Shown one piece after another: positions 34,955 through 49,700 of a stretch of DNA of 64,000 bases. The stretch lies in assembly GCF_008831285.2 (NCBI RefSeq), contig NC_045147.1, forward strand, positions 372,001-436,000, written 5' to 3'. A program made the position numbers and the translations under genes. Position 1 is the first letter of the stretch. Every line of letters starts with the position of its first letter. The notes below the pieces were generated by a model. It did not search any database and was not told the DNA's origin. It worked only from the letters and a program-made list of their open reading frames with translations. The DNA comes from Nymphaea colorata. Its lineage: Eukaryota > Streptophyta > Magnoliopsida > Nymphaeales > Nymphaeaceae.

Positions 34955-36689
34955 GAAGCTTCCTTCTTGGAAGGAAGGTGGGAAGAAATCTCATCTCCCA
35001 TTGACTAGAGATAGGGTGCAATCTTGTTTCATGGAAATTGTGCTGGAGTGATTCAAAAACTTATTTCCAACAGGACTTTTCAAAATTTTGACCGCATTGG
35101 ATGTGCTCTTTACGTTAGAAAACTTATGAATCCATCTCTAAATTGGTTTATTTAGATGTCCAAACAAGATTTTATACCATCTAAATTTAAAAAAACTCTA
35201 GATTATTGATTTCCCCATATGATCATCATGTTTATGTGTCAAGATAAACGGGTTGTAATGTCGCTTCTTATGTTTCGTGTTGTAGATATTACATCTGTAA
35301 GGTGAGAAACTTGTAAAAGTAGCAAAAAAGATTGTTTCTTAAATTATATACTTTGCAGTTGCATTCTACCGGATTCATTATCACTACTGTTAGGGCAAAT
35401 AATGCAAATCTTTTTGGAGTAAAAGAAAGGGAGGTTCAGTACTGGAGTATGGCTGCTTGGCGGTGGTCATGAAAGGGACGATGACGACGACTTTGGAGTC
35501 AATAGCCACCTGACCAGGCTATACGGGTTTGGACCACCTTCGTGCAACAGTGAAAAAGAGATGAAAATCAAATCGGGCCCTACCAATATCCTCATCCCCC
35601 ATCTTCTTTCCTCAAATAACCTCTCTCTCTCTCTCTCTAACTATCTCTTTCTTGAAAACATATTTACAGAAATTGTTTGGGATGAAAATGGAGTTCATAG
35701 ATGGATTCATCTCCTTGCTCAAACTGACTTGTAATCAAGTTTACTAAAATGAAGCTCATAGTGGCCGTCAGAAATCTTTAATGAGGAGGGGCCGAATTAA
35801 AATTTCTAAATTTTGACACAAGTCAAAATATCATTTTTTAAAATTTTTATCTAGGACACAAGTAAAATTTTTTAAAATTTACATGTAAATTTAAAAAAAA
35901 AAATTAAAGTGGGTCAGGGCCAATGTGAGCCCCCTTTGTCTCCGCCCCTGCCCCAGGACGCCCACTCAAATCATGCTTGTGAAGATTGAGCTGCCATGTA
36001 CTAATCAAATTCAGATCTGAATATGCTAACCTCTCTAATTTGATGTCTAACCTAACTGCAGATTCGTCATATATTGGATTAATTTTGGGCAACTCAGGGC
36101 AGGGGTGGAGTTAGAACATTCTAACTAAAGGGCACGACCTGTATGTACGTTAGAAATATATATATCTTGAAGTATCAAAATAAAAATAAACATTTTTATT
36201 GTTTTATGTAGGCAATTGCCCAGACGGTGGCCACACTTGTCTTTCCCCCTGTTGGGGGATATTATAAAGTGTTTGTCTAGTCAGTAAAAGTGGCACATCT
36301 TTGTGATGATGTTGGCGGACCCAATCACAGCATTGGGCTTAAGAATTTAGAGTTGAAAGTAAGGTCTGATGTGTGGCATAATGTAGCTAGTAGAGCTCTA
36401 CCCCGCATAGAAAAAGCGACGAAGAGAGTCAGCAAAAGTAGACTGCTTTCCTTAGCTGGGTCCTCCCCCATCCACCAACCCTAACGCATTATTGGTGCCC
36501 CCTTTCCTTTTCTCCTCCTCCCTCCAACTGGGCCAAGACATGGTCAAGTTAACATATTATTTGATGAACAATTTCTCACAATTATGTGCCTTTAATGGGT
36601 CATCTTTCATGTCTATGTATACATATGATTCTATAATTATAGTGAGAATGATATTAAAATCACTAGCTATAGATGCCATTTTGTTGATT
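34955..36689. other. PAL upstream region, no gene recognised
   Basis: AT-rich. Around 35770-35955 and 36097-36240 are segments with GGGG(C)GGAG and GGCAATTGCCC words that resemble short dispersed plant repeats. A CT run sits at about 35620. Nothing codes convincingly. Confidence 0.4.
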
Positions 36690-37644
36690 TGTAGATGTTC
36701 TAACTGTTTTTTGATGAATTCTTTTATAAATGTTAATGTTTACTTACAATAATTGTTCTACTTTTAATTAATTATGTGATAAGTATGCCTAGGATTCTTT
36801 GGCGGCTATCTTTTCAAATCTATAAAGTGGGTACTTGAGTTACCCATTAATACGGAGCTTTAGGAGGTAAAGGTGGCTTTCTGAAAAAATTATTTCAAAG
36901 AGAAGACAACTTAGAGAGAGAGAGAGAGAGAAGACGGGGACGAGGGAGGGACAATAACCGTCCACTTAACCTTCATAATGACACTCTTAATCTCAAGCTT
37001 AACATTCCTCAATAGCATCAAGATAGCACCTTTCAAGATTAAAATTAAAGACATGACTATAACACGCCTCCCAACCCAACGGGTTGCACTACCCATCACT
37101 TGGAGAGATAGAGGTCCGAAAGACCACGGTGAGGTGTACAATTGATTGGGTCAGAAAACTGCAAGCTTGAGGTCATTCTTTTTGCTAATTAAAATGAGAA
37201 AGATACATATGCATTTGGTGATCTCGTAAGTTAACATGAAGTCATGTGAAAGGGTGGTGACATCAACCACAGTGGGTTAGTTGAGTTGAGTGCCACGTTC
37301 CCATTTTACTTGGTCAAGTCAAGAAGCCACAAAGAAGGCTCGGTCTAGTTGGGCCTCCAGCATTATAGATTGTCGGAACATTTCTTCTTATGAAATTTCG
37401 TTTTTTCCCTTCCCTTCTTGCATCATGCCCTCTCCCCTTTTCTCTAATGTATGTTTCGTTGCACTTTGCCGTGAGTTGAGTTGTAAATGCTCTGACTGTT
37501 TTTGGATGAGTTCTTTTATAAATTTTAATGTTTACTTAAAATAATTGTTCTACTTCTAATTAAGTATGTGATATGTATGCCTAGGATTCTTCGGCCGCTG
37601 TCTTTTCAAATCTATAAAATGGGTACTTGGGTTACCGAGAGATA

Positions 37645-37765
37645 ATATGGGAGTTCCCCTAAATATAAGAACAAACTGCAAAAATAAAATAGGATAAGGA
37701 AATATACAAGACAGTAGGGCAATAAAACAAAAGAAGAGGGGTGAAAAGAGAGAGAGAAAGAAAGA
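37645..37765 (-). mobile_element. LINE 3' tail, copy 2
   Basis: Minus-strand reading contains TTTGTTTTATTG, CTGTCTTGTATATTTC and TTTGCAGTTTGTTCTTATATTTAGGGG, a near match to the LINE 3' end at about 29775-29860. It sits inside the duplicated block. Confidence 0.7.
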
Positions 37766-37944
37766 GGGGATTGTGGAATGAGGGAGAGACAATAACCGTC
37801 CATTTAACCTTCATAATAGCACCCTTAATCCCAAGCTTAACATTCCTCAATCAAGATTGCACATTCCAAGATTGTAATTGAAGAAATGACTATAACACGC
37901 CACTAAACCCAACAGCCTAGGGAGAGATAGACATAAAATGAGAA

Positions 37945-38075
37945 TGCATAACAAAATTTAGAGACACGAAATCCCCTAAATACAAGAACAAGCCTCAAAA
38001 ACAAAATAAAAAAACGAAATGTACAAGACAGCAGCATAATAAAACAAAATAAGAGGAACGGAGAGAGAAAGAGGG
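37945..38075 (-). mobile_element. LINE 3' tail, copy 3
   Basis: Same tail, more diverged (minus strand CTTGTACATTTCG and CTTGTATTTAGGGG), about 310 bases from copy 2. It probably duplicated with its host block and was not inserted independently. Confidence 0.65.
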
Positions 38076-38610
38076 GATGGGGGGATGAGAAAGGATAAAT
38101 AACTGTCCACTTAACCTTCATAATAGCACTCTTAATCTTAAGCTTAACATTCCTCAATCAAGATTGCACATTCCAAGATTGTAATTGAAGAAATAATTAT
38201 AACACGCCACCAAACCCAACGGGTTGCACTACCCATCACTTAGGGAGAGAGAGATAGAGAGAGAGGCATGAAAAACCACCGTTAGGTCTACAATTGATTG
38301 TGCCTTTGATTTAGAAAGCTCCAATCTAGAGGTCTTTCTTTTTGCTAATTAAAATGAGAAATATACGTGTATGCATTTGGTGATCTCGTAAGTTGACATG
38401 AAGTCATGTGAAAGGGTGGTGAGATCATCAACCACAGTGGGTTAGTTGAGCGTCACGTTCCAATTTTACTTGGTCAAGTCAAGAGGCCAGGTCTAGTTGG
38501 CCCTCCTGCATTATAATTTGTCAGGAACATTTCTTCTTATGAAATTTGGTCTTTCCCCTTTCCTTCTTTTATCATGCCCTCACCCCTCGTTGCCCTTTGC
38601 CATGAGGTAG

Positions 38611-40757
38611 TGGATTCCACCACCTCTTAGAAAAATCAGACCCAAAAACCTAATGAGAGTAATTTTTTAATCGAAAAGAAAAGGTTAAAAAATTATTGTT
38701 ATATGCATACATCTAGACTTCGCATGTTTGTGTCCTTTTAAATAAATTTCTTGCTCCAACACTAGATGGATCCATCTAGTGGTGGGGCCACATTGTCGCT
38801 GCTGTTGGCAATTGCCTGCACCAGCACAGATTTTTTTTTTTTATATATATATAGATATTTCATTAATTTTTAATTTTTTACATATCAATGCTCCTTAGTG
38901 CTTGTTTGGCAGCAGGGGCACCATGTAAATGCTCCATTAATCTGCCTTAAAGGTTGGAGCAGGTTTGTCGGACACTAAAACTATTGTTCCATAAATTTGC
39001 TCCCATCTTTCAAGCAGATTCATGGGAAATTTATCTCTGCTGCTAAACTGCCTCTTAAAGTTTGAAATCTAAAGTAACACTGCCCCTTAAACAGAAATTT
39101 TTTTGCTCCAGAGTGGATCCACCAAATGAGGACAACTCAATTTTGCAACCATTGAAGGTGTTTGGGTTACATCAGCCATTAAATGTTGTGTAGGAGGCAG
39201 GCAAAACTGCAGGTCTAGGCGCGTACCGAAACTGACTTGGTGAAAACCCCAATTTTGACAACAAACACGTCGTTTTCAAAAGGAAGGAAACAATTTCATC
39301 TCCTCTTCGCATTGTCACCTAAACACTTAAAAGCCAAGTTGTCACAAAACTTGATTTTCACTCACAAAATGTTGTTTTCTGAGGGTGCCATCCAAACACA
39401 AATTAAAACTTTTGAATTTCTTTCATGACAATTCCACATGACAGATGTGTGTTCAATCGAATCTCTCGGAATCTTCAGTACCCCCACCATATCATGTCAG
39501 GTTTATAAACCATTCTATATAACTCAAGGGAGAGATAAGCCCTTTCTGCTTGTTCTCCACCCCTAAAGTTTAGATGAAATCTAGCTTAGAATAAAATGGA
39601 CACCAAGGTTATAAAAACCCAATTTTCTACCTCCGTTGATTGGATATTGAGTGTAGAGTTGTAGCAAGCCCACCTGACGAGTAGAAAGGGTAGGACCAAA
39701 ACGCAAGGCTATTCACTGCCACCGCGGGGAGTTTGGATATGACACTCAACTTAACCATTTTCCTCTTATGTATCACAAGTTTCTGACGAAATTGTTTGGT
39801 AACAATTAAGGACGTGTTGGAACCGATAACTTGTAACCGACCAACCGCACCTATAAGAAAGATTTAAAGGCGTACTCGCATTTTGGGAAAAGCCGGATTT
39901 TCCAAAAACGTGCCCGAGAATTTGGAATAATTAAAGTCACACCTAACTTTCGATGTTTCTAAAAATATACCCACTTTACCACTAATTAGTCAAGAAGGTA
40001 TGTGAAACTGTTTCTGCCAAATCCAACCATCTGAAAAATTAACAGAAAAGCAAATATGCCTTATTCGCTAATACATCTGCTTCATAGCAAGAACATGGGA
40101 CATCCAAATAACGATTTTAACGAAAAGAAAGAATCATCATAATACGTGGTACGTTAAAAAAGGATAACCTTTTTTAATAGATTCGAATTTATCTTAGTTG
40201 GGCCTTTGTAGCACGTGAGCCTCACCTCAAGTCACGTAGGATTAGTAAACAGGTCACTTTGTGTGCAGAACTCGAAACTTTTTAAAAATAACATACAAAG
40301 GTACTCATGCTTTCTTATTAAAGTCAAATTCTTCAGATAACCTTTAAAGTTTCCTTCCAAGAAAGACGGATGAATGAAACGATTAATGAGCAACTTCAGG
40401 ACAAGCACGTACCCGACAATTTTTAGACCAAGATATTCCAGTATAATTAGCATATTAGCATGTTGTATAAGGATCCAGATTGAAGCTTTTGAATGTCAAA
40501 TATACAAGACACTGGCCCGCCACAAATCGCATTGTGTGTCCACTGTTATTAACCAAATCGGTTGACAGCCAGACACCGACAAGAAAACAGGATGGTTTCG
40601 ATCCTGCAATAATGTGAAGTGGAGCGGAGAAAAGGAGGTAGAAGAAGGCTGGGATTGGGATGCATTATGAAAATATTAAACACAAGTTTTTGTTACAGAG
40701 TTTCACATGGAGGGCTCCATTCGATCATATAATCTAGTGAGGTTGAACAATTGGCAA
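38611..40757. other. No gene recognised; includes GIP1-like 3' end
   Basis: Intergenic AT-rich DNA. About 40500-40757 should hold the 3' untranslated region of the GIP1-like gene. A small repeat-like segment with GGCAATTGCCTGCACCAG lies at about 38800. No coding evidence. Confidence 0.4.
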
Positions 40758-43700
40758 CTAGAAATTGTTGCCCCAATTCAGATGACCAAGCTGTGGCTGC
40801 TGATAGGCTCCAACCTGACCACCAGAAGCTGCTGCAACACCACCCATCCCAGGCAATTGCTGGTGCACCAAGTGGTGTGTGTTGGCCAATGCTGCTGGCT
40901 GCGAAGGGTGATACATGTTGGCGAAGGGCACGTGTGAAGATTGTGGAGTGTTAAATGATGCATGGCCTGTATGTGAGGGCACAAATCCAGCATGAGGAAC
41001 CTGTCCAGATATATTATAATATGGAGGCGACTGCAAACCAGAAAGTTCTCTCGGCGTCTGGATCCAGATTTCTGAGCTCTCGGCCTGTGTAGAATTAATC
41101 AACATTACAACCAACCAACAACAGCGGTGACACAGGACAGAAAAAAAACAAAACGGAACATAAAATTCTAGGTGGTCCTAATAGCAAAACATTGGCAAGG
41201 ACGAATAGATAATAAACACATGATTAAAATGACATGGAATCAATAAAAAGCCAGATTTAACATCAAGCTTTCAAGATTTTTAATCTTGTTGTTACAAATA
41301 ATTCAGTAATATAAACATGGATATCGCTTAGAAAATTTATTAGCTTCTCTCATTTATGGATACATTTTTCAGAAATGTATTATTCATAAAAAACTATTCA
41401 GACATGAAATACTGTCATTCTTCATCAAGCAGCCGAATTTGTCAAAATAATGTCTATCGTTTGTTAAAACTTTTTCCAAGGAGCATGTGCTCTGTCACTA
41501 GGTAGCAAAATAGCTCCCCTATACTCAGGCGCGCTAACAGACACAGGGCCGTGTTCTGGTACAGGCCAGCAATAATGTACAGTGGGATTTGAAGCAGGGA
41601 ATCTTTTGTTCAAGAACTGAATGAGTGTGACTCGCTTAGATACCTTAAGCGCCCAATCAAACCAAAACTAACCATCCAAATACAAAAGAATCTTTATCTT
41701 TATACTGTAGGGTGCAACGAAAAGCTTATCAGGTTTATTTCAAAAGTCATCCAGCGGGAAAAACCAAACAAGACCAGGAAATGAAACTTCACCTGTGGAT
41801 TTGGAATGTAGAGATTGTTTTCCTTGTACTTGATTCTGGAAACATCATCAACACCAGTATTGCCACTTGGTGTCATTGGAGTTGTCACAGCATATCCAGC
41901 TGGATTTGAGTAATTTCCATATCCTATCGGACTAGCACCAGGAATAGGCTTATACTGTGCAGGTGCATATTTCAGACCACCTGGAGTGAGGTGTGAGCTT
42001 CCTCCAGGCATTATCAGGTAACTGCTGCCTGCAGGTGGGTGAGGATATCCAGGGCTGCCAGAAAAGCTGGGCACTGCCATCGGTGGCACATATAGTGGTG
42101 ATAAAAATTGTCGGTATGGAAAGAAATTTGGAAACTGAGGTAGATGAACTCCAGCAGGTTGGGGGTATACTGGTGCCATCTGTTGCTGCTGCATCATTGA
42201 AACTGTTGATGGAGTGGCACCATTTGCGTGTGTAGTCAATCCCTGAAAGAACAAAAAGAGGCCTAATTACACATGGATAGAGAAGTTCCATAACCCGTGT
42301 TACGCAATAAGGATGCCAATTAATAAAACCAAAACCACCATCTCTTTCAACTTTGATGAACAGATGTATAATTCTCCACCTTTTTCTTTACATTTTTCAA
42401 GGATGTACACTTCTTTCTAACCAAAATATTGCCCCACTGGACAACAGGAAAAGAAAAAAAAAACAAATAAGTAGCTGATATGTAGTCGACAAAAGAAAAA
42501 AATTCAACCTCTTTAGGAGTTTACGAATGTGACTAAATACAACTTTTATGGAAAGGAGCAAGTTTTGATGGAGAATGCAAATATCTTAGTGAAAAATATG
42601 TAGGTTTTGGTAAACAATCTATAGAATTTATGCTAACCATGCCTAATCACCTCCTGAGGCGATGCCATGCCTTGCTCTCTCACATTCTCATCCATAGCTT
42701 GCCTGAAGAATGGTGCATCATAATTTGGATGATCATAAGCCTGTTGCTGCATAAGCAAGAAGAAAATAACTGATGATAAGTCATGCTTCAGAGAAAACTG
42801 AACATGCTATGAAACTCTAATGCACGTGCAGGTAAGCAGAAGAAAAATAAAAAGCTTATCAGTTGACCTTTTCTAGAAAAGGATCTGCAACAAATCAATG
42901 AGCCAATAAATGCTACGACTAACAATTATTATTTCTTTTCGTCTAAGAACTGACAAAATGTTCTTCTAATACAAATCTAAAGCAGAAAGAGAAACATCAA
43001 AATGAACTTTTACTTATTATAAAGTTATAAACAGATTATTTTTTAAATCCCAGAACATGGGAATACAGGATTGAAAAGAATATCAACATATCCTAGGAGA
43101 ATGAACAGAGACATGAATAAAAATGAATAAATTTTGAGTAAAGCGAAACTGACCGAAAAAGTTTGGAGATGGGAATGATCTGGCTCCTGTGGCTCTGCTG
43201 GGCCAAAAGAAGAAGGGCTCTGGCCTTGGACAAGTCCAATATTTGCATAGTTCTCCAAATTCTGCCCACTAGATGAATCTTTTCCTTCTGGCAACGGACA
43301 TTCAGATGAAACAGCAGAAGGGGAATGAGATCCAGATATGCCAGGTTGTTCATCCTGTGACACTGACTGTTCACTTGAGATTCCTCCAGGATTAACCACA
43401 GCATCATCCATTGGACTGCATGAAAGTATCACAAAGAAAAAAAAACACCAAACACGTCACACATCAATGATCTTGCAACAGGCAAAGACGAAACAGCTTT
43501 GTAAACCTGGACTTCAATAATGAAGTCATATAACAGAATTGTAAAAAAATGCATCTTATGAAGTTACTGGAAACAATAGTGTAACAGGTTTTGTCATGAA
43601 AATCTTAAAATATAAAAAAAAAATAATAAGAATTTTGAAATATCATAGATGACGAAAACAGAGAGCCAACCAAGGAATGGTACAAGGTGACTAGGATACC

Positions 43701-46700
43701 CAAGGGACTGGTCAAACGTTGAGTACTGTTCCAAATGCAACCAAATTTTAAAAGAGTTGTTCCCAGATCAGCTGAATTGGCTGAATCGGCTCGGCTCGGA
43801 GTTGCCCTATTGTAGATACTTTCATTCAACACTAGTGTTACTCAATATCACTAAGAAATAAACTAGAGTTTTTTATTAAAAATAAACTCATCAAGTGTTT
43901 GCTCTTTATCAGTTGCTATTATTTTCAAGTTCTCTTTGTATTCACAAACGATATTTATGTCATCATACTTTATAGATGCATTTACCACCATCCATTTGTA
44001 AAAAAATACAATATAATTTACATCCCGACCCACTGTTGCATGACCAAAAAATTAGCTGATCCAACTCCAGTTCACAAGCTTGCCAACTATGGAAAATATT
44101 GACATTGATTGGAAGTTGTGATCCAAATATGATGGGGAACAAAATAAAATCAACAAAGAGCACTGTCCAACAATATAACATATTAATAAATTAACTATTC
44201 AATTTGTAAAAAAAATACAATATAATTTACGACCCGACCCGCTGTTGCATGACCAAAACATTAGCTGATCCAACTCCAGTTAACAAGCTTGCCAACTATG
44301 GAAAATATTGACATTGATTGGAAGTTGTGATCCAAATATGATGCGGAACAAAATAAAATCAATAAAGAGCACTGTCCAACAAAATAACATACTAATAAAT
44401 TAACTATTCAAGGAAAATGTACCAACAAACTAATCTGATGAAGGAAAGAAACACAGGAGCCAGGTTTTCTGATGACCAATATGTTGCATTATGGATGGTA
44501 AAGAATCAAGGGAAGCATGAAGATAATTGAAAAAACCTTGCAGAACGCCCATCTTTTTGTTCTTCACTTTCCATGGACTCCCTCAATCCAGGGGTATAAA
44601 TCTTGTTAGCATCAAGCACTGTCCCAAAGCTTCCAAATGTCAATCGTGTTAAGTCAGCCTCTGGTACTCTAAGATGGTCTGGTATGATTACATGCTGATA
44701 TGGGCCAATATTTGCTTCTGAAAGCTTTTCTGACAAATGGTTCACTTCCACTTGCCGCCTGACTAAGCTATCAGCTCCTGACGAAGTGCTGGTTGAAGTT
44801 GCCTCAACTACAGGAGTGCTTGTAGTTTGTTTTTGGCTTAAAGACTTAGGTTTCCATTCCATATTGGTAGCTGACATAAGAAACGTAACATAAATGAGTA
44901 ACTAAATCATCATGTCACAAAAATCATGGACAGAAATGTCCAACATAAAATACTAAAAATATACCAACAACCAGAGATTCAAAAAAGTATACTACTCTCT
45001 CTGAGATAAGTAACTAAGAGATTATTTACAGTTTAAAATTCCATGAATTGCATCATTCAACTTATGTGAAAATATATATATATATCCTAAGTTTAGAACA
45101 CATGTACCACGAAAGGCAGCTTCTTGCAAGCAACTAAAAGATCCATTATTTTTAAAGCTAATCATGAAAGTTCGTATGGCACCAATTCTTGCAAGAGGCA
45201 TATGTATTTGTTGAAAAACAATGACAAAAATTTCATGGATAGTTATAATCTGACAGCTAACAAAAGACAATATCACCTGGATAGTTAATCTGCAGCCATC
45301 TAAAGAACTTGTATTGAAATTTACAAAACAAAAATAAACACACACAAAAACATTTCCTAGTTAGATGATAACATTCTTTATGATAGCTATGGAAGAACTC
45401 AAAACTTCAAGGATTCAAAAGTCAAAATAAAGCCTTAAAAAGAATCACTACTAAGTTAACACAAACACTTCCCAAAAAAACTAATACATACACTTCCCAA
45501 AAAAACCATCACTTCTTATGAATATACCAAAAAAGCCGAATGCCTACAACATGCATATGACTGCAGAAACAAAAAAAGAACCATTTTCCTAATTTCCAAG
45601 AAGACTATAGTGGCCTGAGACTGGAGCTTAAATTTTAAATAGAGTATCCATTAAGATAGGATATAACCATAAAAGCAGACTCTACTTAACAAGTAAGAAG
45701 ATCATGTGGTTAGGCCATTGTGATTTGATCCACTTGAGACCTTATATTTTCACAAAAGAAGAAGATCAAGGTCCAATATCACAAGCATCATAAATGTTGG
45801 TAAAAAGTATATGCATAAACTTGGATTTCTGGCCAATGTGGAGGAAGCACCGATCAACAGCAAAGATGCTAATGAAGAATAAAAATAGGGTACTCGAGCA
45901 ATATTTTCAGATCAGAAAAAAAAATAGTACGTGAACCCACCTTTTTGATGACCAGGAAGTTGCTGATGAGCCCTGACGCTGTACTGGTTTCCCAACAGAG
46001 GACGATTAACAGACAAACCAGGCAAAACAGGTTTTTGTGGAGCTGGTTGACTGTATTGGTCATTCTTGGTCAAAGATGTAGCATTTCCAAATGATGATGT
46101 TGTTGCAGGCATGTCCTTTACCAGAATTGGAATGGAGAAAGAACTACTTGAAACAGGTGATTGGGTAGCAGAATTTTCAGATGATTGACGGCGAGCACCA
46201 ACTATTCCAACTTCACGTTTAATTGTTCCAACTGTCCCAGACAATCCAGGATTACGAGTTGGAACATGGACTGGATCCTTTGATGAGGAATAAACCCCCG
46301 CCACAGAACTAGTTGATGCCAAGGATTCAGCTTGTTGTTCAGAACCTAGTGAACGAGCTTCTATTCTTAACAAAGAATTTGGCACAGACACCATTCTGCT
46401 CTCCTCTGGCAACGATGGTAAATGACTGCCCTTGGAAATATTATCACCTGCATGTTTTGCCCCAGCCTCATGGGAAACTTGCGCTTGACATCCTGAGTTT
46501 CCATTGGAACCGTAGTTCTTTTGATCAGTTAATTTTCCCGGAGAGCTACAGGAAGATAAAGATGTAGAAAATGAGCATCTAAAGTTCACACATGAAAAAG
46601 GAATAATATCCAGCAACAGCTACAAGTTAAAGAATAAAATGGTATTTTCTTATGGTGTCGCTGATAAAGACAATGAATTTCCCCCCAGACCTTGGCAAAA

Positions 46701-49700
46701 GAATTTTTTTCTGGCAGGAAATTTTTAAGCTTCGCATTCATACTTATTTTCGGCTTGAAAAGATGAATCAAAAAGCTTGACCATATGGAGACAAAAAAAA
46801 AAATCACCTTGTTTGGGGATATAAAGGTGCACATTTACCCTGGTAAAATGTTCACATTGAAACCACAGGTGGTTCTAAGGTGGTTCCACAGAATTGCTTT
46901 TCACACTGTCAAATTAGTTAACAAAGAATGCTGAAACTGACCAAAAGTAGCTAATACTTACAACTAGGCTGTTGCAATAGGTGAGTCTTGAAGGAATCAT
47001 GTGAAATCGAAAGAACAAATTTGGACACGGAGGACTCTTCCTTATAAGGCTGAAGAACTACAGTTAAATGAAAAACACTGATTGCAGTACAGTTTCACAG
47101 GTAGGTGCTTTCTTGTCAGGTTAGCTTTTGCTGATTATAAGTTCAACCCCTTAACTTCGCGGGACCCCTTAATTTTGCTGCATTGTTTGTGATTATATGT
47201 TCCACCCCTTGCTTTCAGATCATGAACTCATGAGAAATGAAAAACTTATGTTCATAAATAGTACTGCAATTTAAGTATAATCTTCAAGAAGCAGTAATCA
47301 CTTTAAGTTTTATTGTAAAGACAACAATAAGCTAATGGCTTAACAGTGCCTAAGTGATACAGAATGGTATATCATCAAATAGCAAGTCTTTACCTTTGCT
47401 TTGATAAAGACAACCATAAGCTAATGGCTTAACAGTGCCTAAGTGATACAGAATGGTATATGATCAAATAGCAAGTCTTTACCTTTGCTTTGAATTATTG
47501 GAAGGCAGTTTCTCAATTTTCAAAGCAGGTGAATGAGTCACATCGGTCCTGTTTTCTTTGTTCGAGTTTTGATTGACTCTATTATCACGTACCACACGAA
47601 ATTCTTGATTAACCCCTGCATAATAGTGTATTATGAATAAACCATTATCTGAAAGGTTAAGAAATTAAGATACCTGATAAGCATACAAACTTATGAAGTA
47701 CTATAAACCCAAGTCTTAAAAGGCGGCAATTCAAATTTGAGCATCTCAGATTGAGGAAAATATAACAACCAAGTCAATCCAGAAAAGAAAGACATCCATA
47801 AGTTGATAGAGAGAATCAATAATTTATACATAAAACATATTACTGCTTTACATTATGAATACAAGTACCAGTAACAATGAATAGCACCAAATAAATAATG
47901 AAAGCATCCACCAACTCTCAAAGAGGAACTTCTCTATTTGTCGTTCATGTTCTTTCTTCCTCTTGCAGTGAAGATTGCTTTAATTTTTTGCAGAATTTAG
48001 GAACATTATTGATGGTCACTGCTATAGTGAAGATAAAAATGAGAATTTTAAAATTTGACAGGGAACAAACATTCTTGTGTTGGCACGACACTATTTCACT
48101 CATTGTAAACACAATAACATGCATCAACCTTGAAAGAAGTTCACTGTATGCCTTATTCTTAAAGTTATAAGCGAGCTGGTTACTGAGATAAACCAAAAGA
48201 TGGGGTTGTTTACTAGTCCTATAAGCTTTAACAGAATGAGTATCAACTAAATGTAAAAGAATTAGAAAGAAGGGATCCAATGTTCCAAGTTTCTAAATTG
48301 TACGGGGCCATAGGGTAACCCAACACAACCAGCAGCATGACCCTATGGACCAATGATTCACAAACCGGGGTTAGGCAGATTTCTACCAGACTATAGTGGA
48401 GACCTACCCAAGATATTGAACCTCTTAATTATCTGCAACTCAAATGTCTCAAGTCCAACCTCTGAACAAGTAGCCGAAGCAGATGCTGGCCAAAGCCATC
48501 TCATAATAACCACCTTTATGAAGTCCACCATAAAAAAGTTCAATGAAGTGGACTGTTCGATTCAAATATCAACACGACCATAATAGCCTTGAAGTTGACT
48601 TCTCATTACCTGGCACATTAGTACGAGTATAGCCCCCTCTCCGATTATTTCGGTCCCACTGTGTCTGAGGATGAAGACTTTGAACAGTATGCTCTGGCCG
48701 CTTTTTCATTTCTGGTGGGCCCTTAGGGATTGAATTCTGCAAGAATAAATAAACATGAAATAAGCTTTGCGATGTTGAAAAAACACCAGCAGTTACATAA
48801 CCCATTCAACCTCAATAAGCTTTGCAATGTTGAAAAAACCTAACCCATCTACCCATTTAATATTCCCAATGATGTTATGTTGTCTTAGATAGTCCTTTTA
48901 TGCATCAATATGATCTCTCACTTAACATGAAAACCGAAAGCACATATCAGCAAAACAAAATTTTAGCTGAAAATTTCACTGTCAGCCCTGGAGCTCATGT
49001 AAAGCCACAGAAGCCATGCCTAAGGGATGGATATAATAGAAGAATGCAAAGAGGAGCAAAAAGTGCGTCTACAGCCTCTGAAGGAGGCATATTTGGCTTG
49101 CATGCATTTCTACACCATATAGGTGAAGGCATAGGTGTAGATACAACTACATGGTTCCAAGAGATATATGTGCTAGATTCATAATATGCTCACTCTGTGA
49201 ATGGCGAATTGTGTTTTATAAATTTCCATACTATCCATCAAAGACTTAACTAGAACTACTAGATTATTTTATAAATTTCCATGGGAAATTGTCAAACATT
49301 AAACACCTAGGCCGTCTAGATCAGCCAATCAACTAGGCTAGTTGTTCTTTGTTGTCCTATTTAAAAATGCTTTGGACCATCCCCCTAGGGCACCTAGGCA
49401 CCTCAACAACCAAGGTCATACTCAAACTCAGCACAATGTCACAAATTCCATTCTCAGCAAAGTTTTTCCCTGGTACTTTTCGGCAAAGTTTTTCTTTTCA
49501 AAGAAATCTTGAGAAAATCTTGACAACTTCAAAAAATAAAAAATCAAAAAAATCATAAAAAAACCTTTAAAAATTATACTATTAAAACGCTAAAAATCTC
49601 AGGAAAAATGACGATAAAATTGCAAGATTTTTGTTTTGGAGATTTTCCAAATCTCACCACTTTTTCCTTATTTTTTCGTTTTACTTGATTTTTTCATAAA

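Larger units (their letters stand above)
36690..38610. repeat. Local segmental duplication, two to three partial copies
   Basis: Block 1 (TTTTATAAATGTTAATGTTTACTTA... to GGGTACTTGAGTTACC) occurs at about 36715-36860 and 37510-37637. Block 2 (ACAATAACCGTCC...CTTAACATTCCTCAA) occurs at about 36950, 37785 and 38095. Block 3 (TTTTTGCTAATTAAAATGAGAAA...CATTTCTTCTTATGAAATTTNG) occurs at about 37180-37395 and 38338-38550. They are in the same orientation, a few percent to about 15 percent diverged by eye, and truncated differently. Confidence 0.85.
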
